A DNA stretch of 64,000 bases, taken from the NCBI GenBank assembly GCA_040398425.1, contig JBBATZ010000002.1, positions 93,845 to 157,844 on the forward strand. Direction: 5' to 3'. Source of the stretch: UBA7672 sp040398425. Its GTDB lineage: Bacteria; Pseudomonadota; Alphaproteobacteria; Caulobacterales; Hyphomonadaceae. Made by a program: the position numbers and the translations under genes. The notes under the pieces are model-generated. The model had not been told where the DNA came from and did not search any database. It saw nothing but the letters and a program-made list of their open reading frames with translations. Position 1 is the first letter of the stretch. Each line of letters starts with the position of its first letter. Of this stretch, positions 17,606-26,528 are shown one piece after another.

Positions 17606-18472
17606 ATGGTTTCGGCAGCGCCGGACGGGGCGCGAACAATTCGCTGGAGACGTCGTAGCGTCCTGCCAGGCTTCGGCCTGAGCCTGGGATATACGATCGC
17701 TTACCTGTCGCTCGTTGTTCTGATCCCGCTGGCAGGCCTCGGCGTTCGTTCGGCGTCGCTGGGGTGGAACCAGTTCTGGGCCATTGCCTTCGACCCGCGT
17801 GTTGTAGCTGCGTTGCAGCTGTCATTCGGCGCTGCGATGGTGGCGGCCATCGTCAACACGATTTTCGGCGTGCTCGTGGCGTGGGTGCTGGTCCGTTACC
17901 GTTTTCCAGGTCGACGCTGGGTTGATGCGGCTGTCGATCTTCCGTTCGCCCTTCCGACCGCCGTGGCCGGCATCGCTTTGGCGACGCTCTATGCGCCCAA
18001 CGGTCCGTTCGGGGCGCTGCTGATGTCATGGTTCGGCGTCAAGGTTGGGTTCACCTCGATTGGCGTCACGCTGGCATTGATCTTCGTTGGCCTTCCTTTT
18101 GTGGTTCGGACCGTGCAGCCGGTGCTGGAGGAGATCGACCGCGAGACCGAAGAAGTTTCGGCAACGCTGGGCGCGGGACGGTTGCGGACTGCAACTCGGG
18201 TCATCCTCCCAGCCATGTTTCCCGCCATCCTGACGGGCTTTGCCCTGTCGTTTGCGCGGGGCGTTGGCGAGTACGGATCGGTGATCTTCATCGCCTCGAA
18301 CCTGCCGTTCAAATCCGAGATTGCGCCACTGCTGATCGTCATCAAGCTGGAAGAGCACAACTATGCGGGCGCAACCGCGATCGCGACCATCATGCTTGTC
18401 ATATCGTTCGCCATGCTGTTCGTGATCAATATGCTGCAGGCGTGGAGCCGGAAATGGTTCGGCCATGAGTAG
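17606..18472 (+). CDS. cysT: Sulfate ABC transporter permease CysT
   Basis: 288 residues with six membrane helices. It is one of two inner-membrane permeases of the sulfate importer. The cytoplasmic EAA-type loop that docks the ATPase reads E-V-S-A-T-L-G-A-G-R-L-R-T, and the motifs D-L-P-F-A-L-P-T-A-V-A-G and F-A-R-G-V-G-E-Y-G are characteristic of CysT. It starts 8 bases after the sbp stop and overlaps cysW by 8 bases. Confidence 0.94.
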   Translation: MVSAAPDGARTIRWRRRSVLPGFGLSLGYTIAYLSLVVLIPLAGLGVRSASLGWNQFWAIAFDPRVVAALQLSFGAAMVAAIVNTIFGVLVAWVLVRYRFPGRRWVDAAVDLPFALPTAVAGIALATLYAPNGPFGALLMSWFGVKVGFTSIGVTLALIFVGLPFVVRTVQPVLEEIDRETEEVSATLGAGRLRTATRVILPAMFPAILTGFALSFARGVGEYGSVIFIASNLPFKSEIAPLLIVIKLEEHNYAGATAIATIMLVISFAMLFVINMLQAWSRKWFGHE

Positions 18473-19328
18473 CCCGAAACCCCGCAAGATGCGCCAGGCG
18501 ATAGGCGAGGGCCGTTGGACCCGCCTGACCCTCATTACAATTGCACTGATCTTCCTGGGTCTGATGCTCATCGCACCGCTTCTGGTGGTGTTCGTCGAAG
18601 CCTTCAGCCGCGGAGTTGGTGTCTACATCGACGCGCTGGCGATGCCCGATACCATGGCTGCGTTGCGGCTGACGCTGTTGGTCGCTGCGATTGCTGTGCC
18701 GGTCAACCTTGTCTTCGGTGTCGCTGCCGCCTGGGCGATTGCCAAGTTCGAGTTCAAGGGCAAGGCGTTCCTGCTGACCCTGATCGACCTGCCGTTCGCC
18801 GTCTCGCCGGTCGTCTCCGGTTTGATTTTCGTCCTGCTGTTTGGCGCCAACAGCGTGCTTGGACCTTTGCTCGACGATGTCGGCATCAAGATCCTGTTCG
18901 CCGTGCCGGGTATCGTGCTCGCAACGGTCTTCATCACCTTTCCCTTTATCGCGCGCGAGCTCATCCCCTTGATGCAGCAGCAGGGGGCGGCGGAGGAGGA
19001 GGCAGCGGTGTCGCTGGGGGCGGGGGGGTGGCGCACGTTTTTCCAGGTGACGCTGCCCAACGTGAAGTGGGGACTGCTTTATGGCGTCCTGCTGTGCAAT
19101 GCGCGGGCGATGGGCGAGTTCGGCGCCGTCACCGTAGTCTCGGGCAATATCCGCGGCGTCACCACGACGCTGCCGCTGCACATCGAGATACTGTACAATG
19201 ATAACAAAGCGGCTGCCGCCTTTGCCGTGGCCTCGCTGCTGGCCTTGCTTGCCCTTGTCACCCTGGCGGTCAAAACCCTGCTTGAAGCGCGGTTCGCCAA
19301 TTCACTTGCCGCTCAGCGGCGCCACTGA
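18465..19328 (+). CDS. cysW: Sulfate ABC transporter permease CysW
   Basis: 287 residues, six membrane helices, partner of CysT. Motifs D-L-P-F-A-V-S-P-V-V-S-G, the coupling loop E-A-A-V-S-L-G-A-G-G-W-R-T-F and N-A-R-A-M-G-E-F-G-A-V fit CysW. The coupling-loop codons contain a run of seven G, but the frame is intact. A 12-base gap separates it from cysA. Confidence 0.94.
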   Translation: MSSPKPRKMRQAIGEGRWTRLTLITIALIFLGLMLIAPLLVVFVEAFSRGVGVYIDALAMPDTMAALRLTLLVAAIAVPVNLVFGVAAAWAIAKFEFKGKAFLLTLIDLPFAVSPVVSGLIFVLLFGANSVLGPLLDDVGIKILFAVPGIVLATVFITFPFIARELIPLMQQQGAAEEEAAVSLGAGGWRTFFQVTLPNVKWGLLYGVLLCNARAMGEFGAVTVVSGNIRGVTTTLPLHIEILYNDNKAAAAFAVASLLALLALVTLAVKTLLEARFANSLAAQRRH

Positions 19329-19340
19329 GTCCATAGACGT

Positions 19341-20462
19341 ATGCAGGTCAGAGCCGAAAACATAAGCAAGCGGTACGCCAGCATGGCGGCGCTCGACGAC
19401 GTGTCACTGACCGTAGGGTCAGGCGAACTCGTGGCGCTGCTCGGGCCGTCGGGCTCGGGCAAGACCACGTTGTTGCGCACGATTGCCGGCCTGGAGCATC
19501 CAGATTCGGGCGTAGTTTACTACAACGACCGCGACGCATCGGAAAGCCGCATCCAGGATCGCGGCGTCGGCTTTGTCTTCCAGCACTATGCGCTGTTCAA
19601 GCATATGCGGGTGATGGACAATATCGCGTTTGGCCTGCGGGCGCGGAAGAAGAACAAACCGAGCGACGCAGAGATCAAGCGCCGCGTCATGGAATTGCTC
19701 GACCTCGTGCAACTCTCAGGTCTTGATCGCCGCTTCCCCTCGCAACTTTCAGGCGGCCAGAGACAGCGCGTCGCGCTGGCCCGCGCACTTGCCATCGAAC
19801 CCAGCGTGCTGCTGCTCGACGAGCCGTTCGGCGCGCTCGATGCGCGTGTGCGGAAAGACCTGCGCCGCTGGCTGCGCGAGATCCATGAGCGTACCGGTCA
19901 CACCACGCTATTCGTCACGCACGACCAGGAAGAGGCGCTGGAGCTGGCTGACCGTGTCGTCGTCATGAACAAGGGCAAGATCGAGCAATCGGCGACGCCC
20001 GATGAAATCTATGACACGCCGGCAACGCCGTTCGTCTTCTCCTTCATCGGCGAGTCGAGTGTTATTCCGGTGCAGGTCGGCAATGGTCGCGCCACACTGG
20101 ACGAGCGGCTGCTGGACCTTCAGGTCGGGAACCTGCCGGATGGACCTGCACAGCTTTACCTGCGACCGGAAGACGTCGCCATGGTCACTGATGGCGGACC
20201 GGGCATTCCGGGCCTTGTGGTCTCCACGCGACGGATCGGCGGCATGCGCCGCGTGACGATCGAGTGCGGTCTGGCGCGGCATCGGATTGAGTTCGATGCG
20301 GGAGCAGAAATCCCGATCGCTAACTCGCAGCGCCTGCAGGTTCGCGTCATCGGCGGCCGCGTCTATGGCGCTGGCGTCGAAGGTTATGAGACCGAGAAGC
20401 TGGCGGCCTCCGCCACGTCCGACTTCAAGTGGGCCAAGGCTGAAGGCTGGCTCGACCGGTAG
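19341..20462 (+). CDS. cysA: Sulfate ABC transporter ATP-binding protein CysA
   Basis: 373 residues. Walker A G-P-S-G-S-G-K-T (residues 35-42), signature L-S-G-G-Q-R-Q-R, Walker B L-L-L-D-E-P-F-G-A-L-D and the switch His in F-V-T-H-D are intact. The C-terminal 130 residues form the TOBE-type regulatory domain seen in CysA. It powers CysTW with the sbp product and ends the operon. The next gene downstream is a broken LysE gene in the opposite direction. Confidence 0.94.
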   Translation: MQVRAENISKRYASMAALDDVSLTVGSGELVALLGPSGSGKTTLLRTIAGLEHPDSGVVYYNDRDASESRIQDRGVGFVFQHYALFKHMRVMDNIAFGLRARKKNKPSDAEIKRRVMELLDLVQLSGLDRRFPSQLSGGQRQRVALARALAIEPSVLLLDEPFGALDARVRKDLRRWLREIHERTGHTTLFVTHDQEEALELADRVVVMNKGKIEQSATPDEIYDTPATPFVFSFIGESSVIPVQVGNGRATLDERLLDLQVGNLPDGPAQLYLRPEDVAMVTDGGPGIPGLVVSTRRIGGMRRVTIECGLARHRIEFDAGAEIPIANSQRLQVRVIGGRVYGAGVEGYETEKLAASATSDFKWAKAEGWLDR

Positions 20463-20485
20463 ACTCTGATCTTCAGGCTGGGTTT

Positions 20486-21121
20486 TCAGGCCCGGCGCAC
20501 CAGCGCTGCTGCGATCGTCAATCCCATGAAGGCCCCGCCGATGCCGCGTTCGAACCAGCGTTTGACGGGGCCGCGTGAGAGCGCCTTCGACAGCATTCCT
20601 CCGGCTGCGATTTAGAGCAGCTGCACGAGGAAATCGAGGCTGACGGCAATCGCGCCAAGGACCAGAGACTGCATCCAGATCGTGTGCGTCGGGTCGATGA
20701 ATTGCGGGAACAGGGCCAGGAAGAACAGGATCGTCTTGGGGTTTCCTGCACCAATCATGAGGCCATCGCGATAAGCGCGGGAGCTGGCTTCTCCAAGTGT
20801 CAGCGGTGATGCGGCCTGCGTGTTGAACGAGGAGCGGATCGCCTGGAAGCCCAGCCAGGCGAGATAGGCAGCGCCCGCCCATTTGATGATCTCGAACGCT
20901 GAGCCGGAAGCTACGATCAGGCTGGCGAGACCGGCGGCCGAGCACAGGACATAGACTGTGTTGGCGCTCTCAACACCTGCTGCCGCAAAAAGCCCGGCCT
21001 TCGGTCCGCGCCAGGCCGACTGGGTCATCACGAACAGGACGTTCGGGCCCGGCGCGATTGCGATGGCGAGAACCAGGCCGACATAGGCCAAAAGGGTGGG
21101 GCTGGCGATCAGGTCGAACAT
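20486..21121 (-). pseudogene. LysE/RhtB family amino acid exporter with in-frame stop
   Basis: The 5' part encodes 169 residues of a LysE-type exporter (A-I-A-P-G-P-N-V-L-F-V-M-T motif, then G-A-A-Y-L-A-W-L-G, then N-P-K-T-I-L-F-F). TAA at codon 170 (20612-20614) interrupts it. The same frame continues for 41 codons to TGA at 20486 and reads a plausible last helix region (K-R-W-F-E-R-G-I-G-G-A-F-M-G). The full frame of 211 residues is the normal family length. The truncated product would lack the last helix, so it is probably non-functional. A sequencing error is the alternative. Confidence 0.75.
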
Positions 21122-21196
21122 GGCGTGCTCCAGTGCTGATGGAGGCGCTTTAGCAGTTCATCCTGCCAGAACATGTCAGCATCGGGCGGACCCGAT

Positions 21197-22675
21197 TCAG
21201 GGCGCTTTGGGCGTCTCGTCGCGCGCCTGCTGCTTCAGGATATCGGCGTGCATGTTCGGGTCGGCCTCCGGGTTGGAGGCGCGCAAGACCTGGATCACCG
21301 GGCGTTCGTAAAGGCGTGCAAGGCTGACGAAGGCGGCGACGATGGCGGCGCCCGACGCGATGAACAGCGCGACCATGGCCCCTTGTCCGGGCACGTGGAT
21401 GAACATCATCGCGACGATGGAGGCGCCGCTGGTCTGGCCGAGCAGGCGTGCGGTGGCCAGCATGCCGCCGGCGCCGCCACTGCGTGACTTGGGCGCAGCA
21501 TTCATCATGGCGCGGTTGTTGGGCGACTGGAACATGCCAAAGCCCGCGCCGCAGACAGCCATGCGCCAGACGATATCGACCACGCCGGCGTGTGGCGGCA
21601 GCAACGCGAGCGACAACAGTCCGATCGCGAAGATGCCGAGGCCGACGCCGCCAAGCAGTCCGGCCGGATAACGATCCGAGAGATGCCCCGAAACTGGTGC
21701 CGCGATCGCGATTGCAATCGGCCAGGGTGTGATCAGCAGACCGATGGCAACTGCATCATATCCCATTCCGTGCAGCAGGAAGGGCAGAGATACCAACGCC
21801 AGCATCTGCGCCATGAAGGCCGCAATCGACGTTGCGATCGACAGCGCGAAAATGGGGATGCGCAACAGGTCGACCGGCAGGACCGGCGACGGCTTGCCGA
21901 TTTCCCGGCGTGTCAGGATCCACGCCAGTCCCCCGCCGAGCGCCAGTTCGACGACGAACAGGCCAAAGCTCTCGCCCTGGCCCAGCGCATCGATGCTGCC
22001 GATCAACAGTCCGAAGGTCGCTGCGCTGAGGAGGGCGCTGATGATGTCGAACTTGTGCGACGAATTTTGTGTCTTCGGCAGTGACGGTGCAGCCAGCGCC
22101 AGCGCCGCAACGCCGATCGGGATGTTCACTGCAAACAGCCACGGCCATGGCGCCACGGCAAGGATGACGCTTGCGATGGTGGGACCTGCCGCGGCCGCGA
22201 GCGCGACGACCAGCGCATTTATGCCGAGACCGCGCCCGAGCAGGCTTTGCGGATAGATATGGCGCAACAGGGCTGGACTGACACTCATGATGCCGGCGGC
22301 GCCGATACCTTGCACGACGCGGGCAAGGGTCAGCATTTCCAGCGAGTTCGCCAGCGCGCAGGCCAGGGACGCCAGCGTAAAGATCGCAAGGCCCGGCACG
22401 TAAATGTTGCGATAACCGATGCGGTCGCCAAGAGATGACAAGGGCAGCAGGGCGACCGTGATCGCGAGCTGGTAGCCATTGACGACCCAGATCGCGTGAG
22501 CGGGTTCGGCGTTGAGGTCTGCGGCAATGGTGGGCAGGGCGACGTTGGCGATGGCCGAATCGATCACCGCCAGCGTAATGCCGAGGGATATGCCGCCAAT
22601 CGCCCAGTAACGCCTCGGAACCGGCAGACCATCGGCTTCGGTCATGGTCGTCTGGGATGCGCGCATTCTCGTCAT
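21197..22675 (-). CDS. MFS drug efflux transporter, DHA2 (14-helix) type
   Basis: 492 residues with about 14 hydrophobic segments, the usual size of DHA2 exporters. Near the N-terminus D-S-A-I-A-N-V-A-L-P-T-I is the typical helix 1 motif (D-x-x-I-V-N-V-A-L-P), followed by motif A-like L-S-S-L-G-D-R-I-G-Y-R. These proteins export toxic compounds with protons. The start at 22675 follows an AGGG ribosome site; internal ATGs at 22666 and 22645 are possible. Divergent from the dienelactone hydrolase gene. Confidence 0.88.
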   Translation of the reverse strand: MTRMRASQTTMTEADGLPVPRRYWAIGGISLGITLAVIDSAIANVALPTIAADLNAEPAHAIWVVNGYQLAITVALLPLSSLGDRIGYRNIYVPGLAIFTLASLACALANSLEMLTLARVVQGIGAAGIMSVSPALLRHIYPQSLLGRGLGINALVVALAAAAGPTIASVILAVAPWPWLFAVNIPIGVAALALAAPSLPKTQNSSHKFDIISALLSAATFGLLIGSIDALGQGESFGLFVVELALGGGLAWILTRREIGKPSPVLPVDLLRIPIFALSIATSIAAFMAQMLALVSLPFLLHGMGYDAVAIGLLITPWPIAIAIAAPVSGHLSDRYPAGLLGGVGLGIFAIGLLSLALLPPHAGVVDIVWRMAVCGAGFGMFQSPNNRAMMNAAPKSRSGGAGGMLATARLLGQTSGASIVAMMFIHVPGQGAMVALFIASGAAIVAAFVSLARLYERPVIQVLRASNPEADPNMHADILKQQARDETPKAP

Positions 22676-22784
22676 TTGCGCCCTGCGGCCAATTTCGTCT
22701 AGGTTCGGGGTATCAATAGCGCCGCCGAATGGCGGGCAGCGTTCAGGCGCGACTCACAGGGCGCGACTTAAGGGAGAGATATCC

Positions 22785-23666
22785 ATGTGTGACGATCATA
22801 CCGAACAGGACAATGAAGAGGGCTTCTTGTCCGGCAAGCTGTCGCGTCGCGGCTTCAGTGCGATGTCGCTTGCGGCCTTGGCCGCCTGCACCACCGCACC
22901 CGAGGGCGCTGTGACCGTGGTTGAGCGCGAAGTGCAGATCACCACGCCGGACGGCGTGATCGACGCGCACTATGCAGCCCCGTCTTCGGGCAAGCACCCG
23001 GCCGTTCTCGTGTGGCCCGATATCATGGGTCTGCGTCCGGCTTTCCGCCTGATGGGCAAGCGCCTCGCGGAATCCGGCTATGCTGTCCTGACGGTGAACC
23101 CGTTCTACCGACTGGCCAAGGGCCAGGTGTTCGACGCGACGACCGAGAAATTCTCGGACGCGCCGGTTCGCCAGCGTCTCGTCGCGCTGATGGGGCCGAC
23201 CGTCGGTGATCCGGAGAATACGCGGAAGGATGCCATCGCCGCGATCGGCTGGCTCGACAAGCAGAAGGAGGTCGACACCTCCAAGGGCGTCGGCACGACG
23301 GGATACTGCATGGGCGGTCCGCTGGTCATGCGGACGCTGGCGTTCGTTCCGGACCGCGCGAAGGCCGGTGGCAGCTTCCATGGCGGCGGCCTCGCCACTG
23401 CCGCGCCGACGAGCCCGCACCTGCTGGTGCCGCAGATGAAGGCGAAGGCTGTGCTGATCGCCGTCGCGCAGAACGACGACAAGCAGGATACGACCGTGAA
23501 GGAGAAGGTGAAGGCTGCGTTCGACGCCAAGGGAATTCCCGCCGAGGTCGAGGTCTATGCCGCCGACCACGGCTGGTGCCCGCCCGACAGCCAGGCCTTC
23601 AACCAGGCTGAAGCAGACCGCGCCTTGGGCCGCCTTCTGGCGACGTTCCAGAGGGGTCTGGTCTGA
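22785..23666 (+). CDS. Exported dienelactone hydrolase family protein (Tat lipoprotein)
   Basis: 293 residues. The N-terminus carries a twin-arginine motif (S-R21-R22-G-F-S) and a hydrophobic stretch ending in a lipobox (L-A-A-C35), so the enzyme is probably Tat-exported and lipid-anchored. The alpha/beta hydrolase domain has the dienelactone hydrolase triad Cys175 (G-Y-C-M-G-G), Asp231 or 232, and His262 (D-H-G-W-C). Family enzymes hydrolyse dienelactones or related esters and lactones. A GGGAGAG ribosome site selects ATG 22785; the upstream open frame is intergenic. Confidence 0.9.
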   Translation: MCDDHTEQDNEEGFLSGKLSRRGFSAMSLAALAACTTAPEGAVTVVEREVQITTPDGVIDAHYAAPSSGKHPAVLVWPDIMGLRPAFRLMGKRLAESGYAVLTVNPFYRLAKGQVFDATTEKFSDAPVRQRLVALMGPTVGDPENTRKDAIAAIGWLDKQKEVDTSKGVGTTGYCMGGPLVMRTLAFVPDRAKAGGSFHGGGLATAAPTSPHLLVPQMKAKAVLIAVAQNDDKQDTTVKEKVKAAFDAKGIPAEVEVYAADHGWCPPDSQAFNQAEADRALGRLLATFQRGLV

Positions 23667-23695
23667 TCGACCTGATCAGCTGAGTGAGCAGGAAG

Positions 23696-23723
23696 CGCGG
23701 CCCGTTCATCGGGCCGCGTTTTT
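23696..23723 (+). terminator. Strong intrinsic terminator after dienelactone hydrolase
   Basis: A perfect 9-base stem CGCGGCCCG/CGGGCCGCG with a 5-base loop is followed by TTTTT (23719-23723). It ends the dienelactone hydrolase transcript 30 bases after its stop. The right half encodes the last codons of the convergent PhyH gene. Confidence 0.85.
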
Positions 23724-24557
23724 CACGAAGTCTTCGAGGTAGTCGTCCTCGATCGGATCGGGCGCACCGGAAAACCAGGCGCCGCGAATGTGGCGGCGGA
23801 TCGCTCCCGTCGAGGTAGCCGACGCCGCGGAATGCCAGAGATAGGCATCGTGGAACAGGACGTCTCCAGCGTCGCAGTAGATTGCAACTTCGCCCGGCAC
23901 TTTTTCGAAACCCAGCGGCATGGCGAAGGGAGGTTCGAGACGTGTGTGGCCGCCGGTTGCCTTGGCGCCTTCGGGGACGGCTGCGTTATTGGCGTTCTTG
24001 TAGGGGGCTGGGGTCGCCCAGCGATGGCTGCCGGGAACGACGCGCAGGAAGCCGTTGGCCGGGCTGGTGGCGTCGATATGGATTGTGAAGGCGGCGGACG
24101 GCCAGACATCGAGCTGCGGCCCGCTCTGCCAGTCCGAATGCCAGCCGATGCGTTTGTAGCCTGAACCGAGATCGGCGCGGGCGTCCTGGTAGACGACGCC
24201 GAAGCGGGAATGCTCGCGCAGGTGACCGCCGGAGATCCAGAGGTTCATCAGCGAGACGATGGCCGGATGCTGGACGGCGGCGCGTGTCTGCGGCGCGATC
24301 TGCGTGATGTATTGCACGTAGTTTGCGAAGCGGCCGCCGGCGGCATCGTCGGTGAGGATCGAATTGCCGTGCTTCTCAGCCAATTCGCCATTGGCGACGC
24401 GCGTCTGCGCCGTTGCGCATTCGTCCAGCATCGCCGCCATCGCGGCATCGCCGTAGAGGCCCCGCAGGATGACGAAGCCGTGGGTCTGGAAAAACAGGTC
24501 AAGTTCGTCCAGCGCGTCCGCGCGATAGACGCCGAATTCCGGATCGATGCTGACCAT
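23706..24557 (-). CDS. Phytanoyl-CoA dioxygenase (PhyH) family protein
   Basis: 283 residues. PhyH enzymes are Fe(II)/2-oxoglutarate oxygenases that hydroxylate small molecules. Iron ligands appear as H140-S-D142 with a distal His at 236 or 242 (L-F-H-D-A-Y-L-W-H-S) and a basic 2OG-binding residue in R-R-H-I-R. The N-terminus F-F-Q-T-H-G-F-V-I-L-R-G-L is typical. Start chosen at ATG 24557; an ATG 9 bases upstream is possible. Its last codons lie inside the terminator of the opposing gene. Substrate unknown. Confidence 0.85.
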   Translation of the reverse strand: MVSIDPEFGVYRADALDELDLFFQTHGFVILRGLYGDAAMAAMLDECATAQTRVANGELAEKHGNSILTDDAAGGRFANYVQYITQIAPQTRAAVQHPAIVSLMNLWISGGHLREHSRFGVVYQDARADLGSGYKRIGWHSDWQSGPQLDVWPSAAFTIHIDATSPANGFLRVVPGSHRWATPAPYKNANNAAVPEGAKATGGHTRLEPPFAMPLGFEKVPGEVAIYCDAGDVLFHDAYLWHSAASATSTGAIRRHIRGAWFSGAPDPIEDDYLEDFVKNAAR

Positions 24558-24757
24558 GCCTCTCATGGTTCTTGGGCAGCATGTTTGTCGCGTGCTGGCA
24601 AGTCGTGACGTTGCAGCAAGCAGTGGCCACACGCGGGCGATTGCGTCGCAGGCATTGGCCGCGTCGGGCGCCCGCGACAGCGCTGGCAGGTGTGATATGG
24701 CCGTGAAGGGGGCTGGCAGGCTTGCCGGCTATGGACTGCTATCGGCATGAGATCGGT

Positions 24758-26038
24758 ATGACGTTCACACTCGACAACCTGCGTAGCCTGATTGGCGTCG
24801 CCTTCGTGTTCGGACTGGCGTGGGCCATCTCCACGAACCGGAAGCAGTTTCCCTGGCGCATTGCGGCGGTCGCTCTGGTGATGGAGATCGTACTGGCGAC
24901 GTCCATGCTGGTCGTGCCGCCGCTGCGGGCAGGGCTTGGCGCAGTGTCGGCGGGGCTCGAAGGGCTGCAGGCGGCGACGCTGGAAGGCTCGCGGTTCGTG
25001 TTCGGGTATCTGGCCGGAGGGGCTGCGCCGTTCGACGTGACGCAGCCGCAGAATTCGACAGTGTTGGCGTTTGGTATCCTCCCGCTGATCATCGTGGTGT
25101 CGGCCCTGTCGGCACTGCTGTGGAAATGGGGCGTGCTGGAGTGGATGTGCCGCGGACTTGGGTTCGTCCTGCGCAAGACTATGGGGATCAGCGGCGCGCT
25201 GGGCCTTGCGACCGGCGCGAACATCTTTCTCGGCATGGTCGAGGCGCCACTGGTCGTGCGGCCATACCTGCAGCGCATGTCGCGCGCTGACCTGTTCGTG
25301 ATCATGACAACCGGCATGGCGACAATCGCGGGCACGGTGATGGCCTTGTATGCATCGTTCCTGAGCGGGACGTCGCCGGATGCTGCGGGGCATATCCTGG
25401 TCGCCTCCTTCATGGCAGCGCCGGGGTCGATTGCGATTGCGCGGGTGATGATGCCTGCAGCTGGGGAGGAAGTTTCCGCCGAGGTCGAGAAGGGGCCGAA
25501 GCTGTATCGATCGTCGGTGGATGCGTTCGCGCGGGGAATTCAGGACGGCGTCAACATGCTGATCGCGGTCGTCGCGATGTTGCTTGGGGCGGTGGCGTTC
25601 GTGGCGCTGGTCAACATGATACTGGCGGGGCTGCTGCCGGAGTTCGGTGGGAGTGAGATCACGATCGGGCGGATATTCGGATGGATATTCGCACCGCTGA
25701 TGTGGATGCTGGGCATTCCCTGGAATGACGCCTTGCCGGCTGGCGAGTTGATGGGGACCAAGACGGCGCTGAACGAGTTGCTGGCCTATCTCCAGATGTC
25801 GCAGATGAGCGCCGAGGCGATTGAGCCGCGTACGCGGTTGATGATGATCTACGCGCTGTGCGGGTTTGCGAATTTTGCTTCCGTTGCGATCATGATCGGC
25901 GGGTTATCTGCGATGTGTCCGGACCGACGCGATGATTTTGCCGATCTCGGGTTGCGCAGTCTCGTTGCAGGGACGCTGACCAACATGCTGGGTGCTGCGT
26001 TGATCGGCATGGCCCCGATGGCGATGCTGGCGCTCTGA
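24758..26038 (+). CDS. Concentrative nucleoside transporter (NupC/CNT family)
   Basis: 426 residues and about ten membrane segments. CNT transporters import nucleosides with Na+ or H+. Family segments seen: L-G-L-A-T-G-A-N-I-F-L-G-M-V-E-A-P-L-V-V-R-P-Y (the G-x-x-x-x-E-A-P substrate loop) and Y-A-L-C-G-F-A-N-F-A-S-V-A-I near the C-terminus. The start at ATG 24758 follows GAGATCGG; upstream in-frame ATG 24731 is less likely. It ends directly against the stop of the convergent DUF1801 gene (no bases between) and lies between two Fe(II)/2OG oxygenase genes. Confidence 0.92.
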   Translation: MTFTLDNLRSLIGVAFVFGLAWAISTNRKQFPWRIAAVALVMEIVLATSMLVVPPLRAGLGAVSAGLEGLQAATLEGSRFVFGYLAGGAAPFDVTQPQNSTVLAFGILPLIIVVSALSALLWKWGVLEWMCRGLGFVLRKTMGISGALGLATGANIFLGMVEAPLVVRPYLQRMSRADLFVIMTTGMATIAGTVMALYASFLSGTSPDAAGHILVASFMAAPGSIAIARVMMPAAGEEVSAEVEKGPKLYRSSVDAFARGIQDGVNMLIAVVAMLLGAVAFVALVNMILAGLLPEFGGSEITIGRIFGWIFAPLMWMLGIPWNDALPAGELMGTKTALNELLAYLQMSQMSAEAIEPRTRLMMIYALCGFANFASVAIMIGGLSAMCPDRRDDFADLGLRSLVAGTLTNMLGAALIGMAPMAMLAL

Positions 26039-26455
26039 TCATTTCTTCTTGCGGGCAGGCCTGGGCTTCTCCTTTTTCGCGGCGGCGCGTTCGGACGCGA
26101 TTTCCAGATTCTGCGCGATGCGCGCCTTGACGATCTTCTTCACGAGCGCGGCGGGGATCGGTTTGTCCGGCTGGAACTGCATCGTGCCGGTAGATGTGAT
26201 GAAAGGCGCGGCTTCGGGGAGGGTCTTCAGCAGGGTGGAACTCATCGGAAAAAAGCTGAGATGCTTCTTGAAGGCGCAGAAGGCGACGAGATGGCCGTGC
26301 AGCTTGAAGGCGGGCATGCCGTAGGAGATGATTTCCTCGGCCCCGGGGGCAGCCGCGTGGATCTGGGCACGGAGTTTTTCCAGCGCAGCGCGGGGCTCTG
26401 GGGCGAGGCGGGTCAGCCAGGCGTCGACGTCCTTGGCGAGGCGCGCGTTCTTCAT
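26039..26455 (-). CDS. DUF1801 family protein (YdhG/iron-chaperone-like)
   Basis: 138 residues. The pattern D-V-D-A-W-L-x-R-L, then A-A-P-G-A-E-E-I-I-S-Y-G-M-P-A-F-K, then A-F-C-A-F-K-K-H-L-S-F-F-P matches DUF1801 (YdhG) proteins, which have a frataxin-like fold and unclear function. The tail is strongly basic (ends A-R-K-K-K). ATG 26455 is the family start; the longer frame would overlap the opposite oxygenase gene. It is divergent from that oxygenase gene (26529). Confidence 0.85.
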   Translation of the reverse strand: MKNARLAKDVDAWLTRLAPEPRAALEKLRAQIHAAAPGAEEIISYGMPAFKLHGHLVAFCAFKKHLSFFPMSSTLLKTLPEAAPFITSTGTMQFQPDKPIPAALVKKIVKARIAQNLEIASERAAAKKEKPRPARKKK

Positions 26456-26528
26456 GTCAGAAATCCTGCATGAATTTGTGAGGACTTGAAGCCCTTGAGC
26501 AGGCCGCGCTCTGAGGCCAAGCTGGGGC

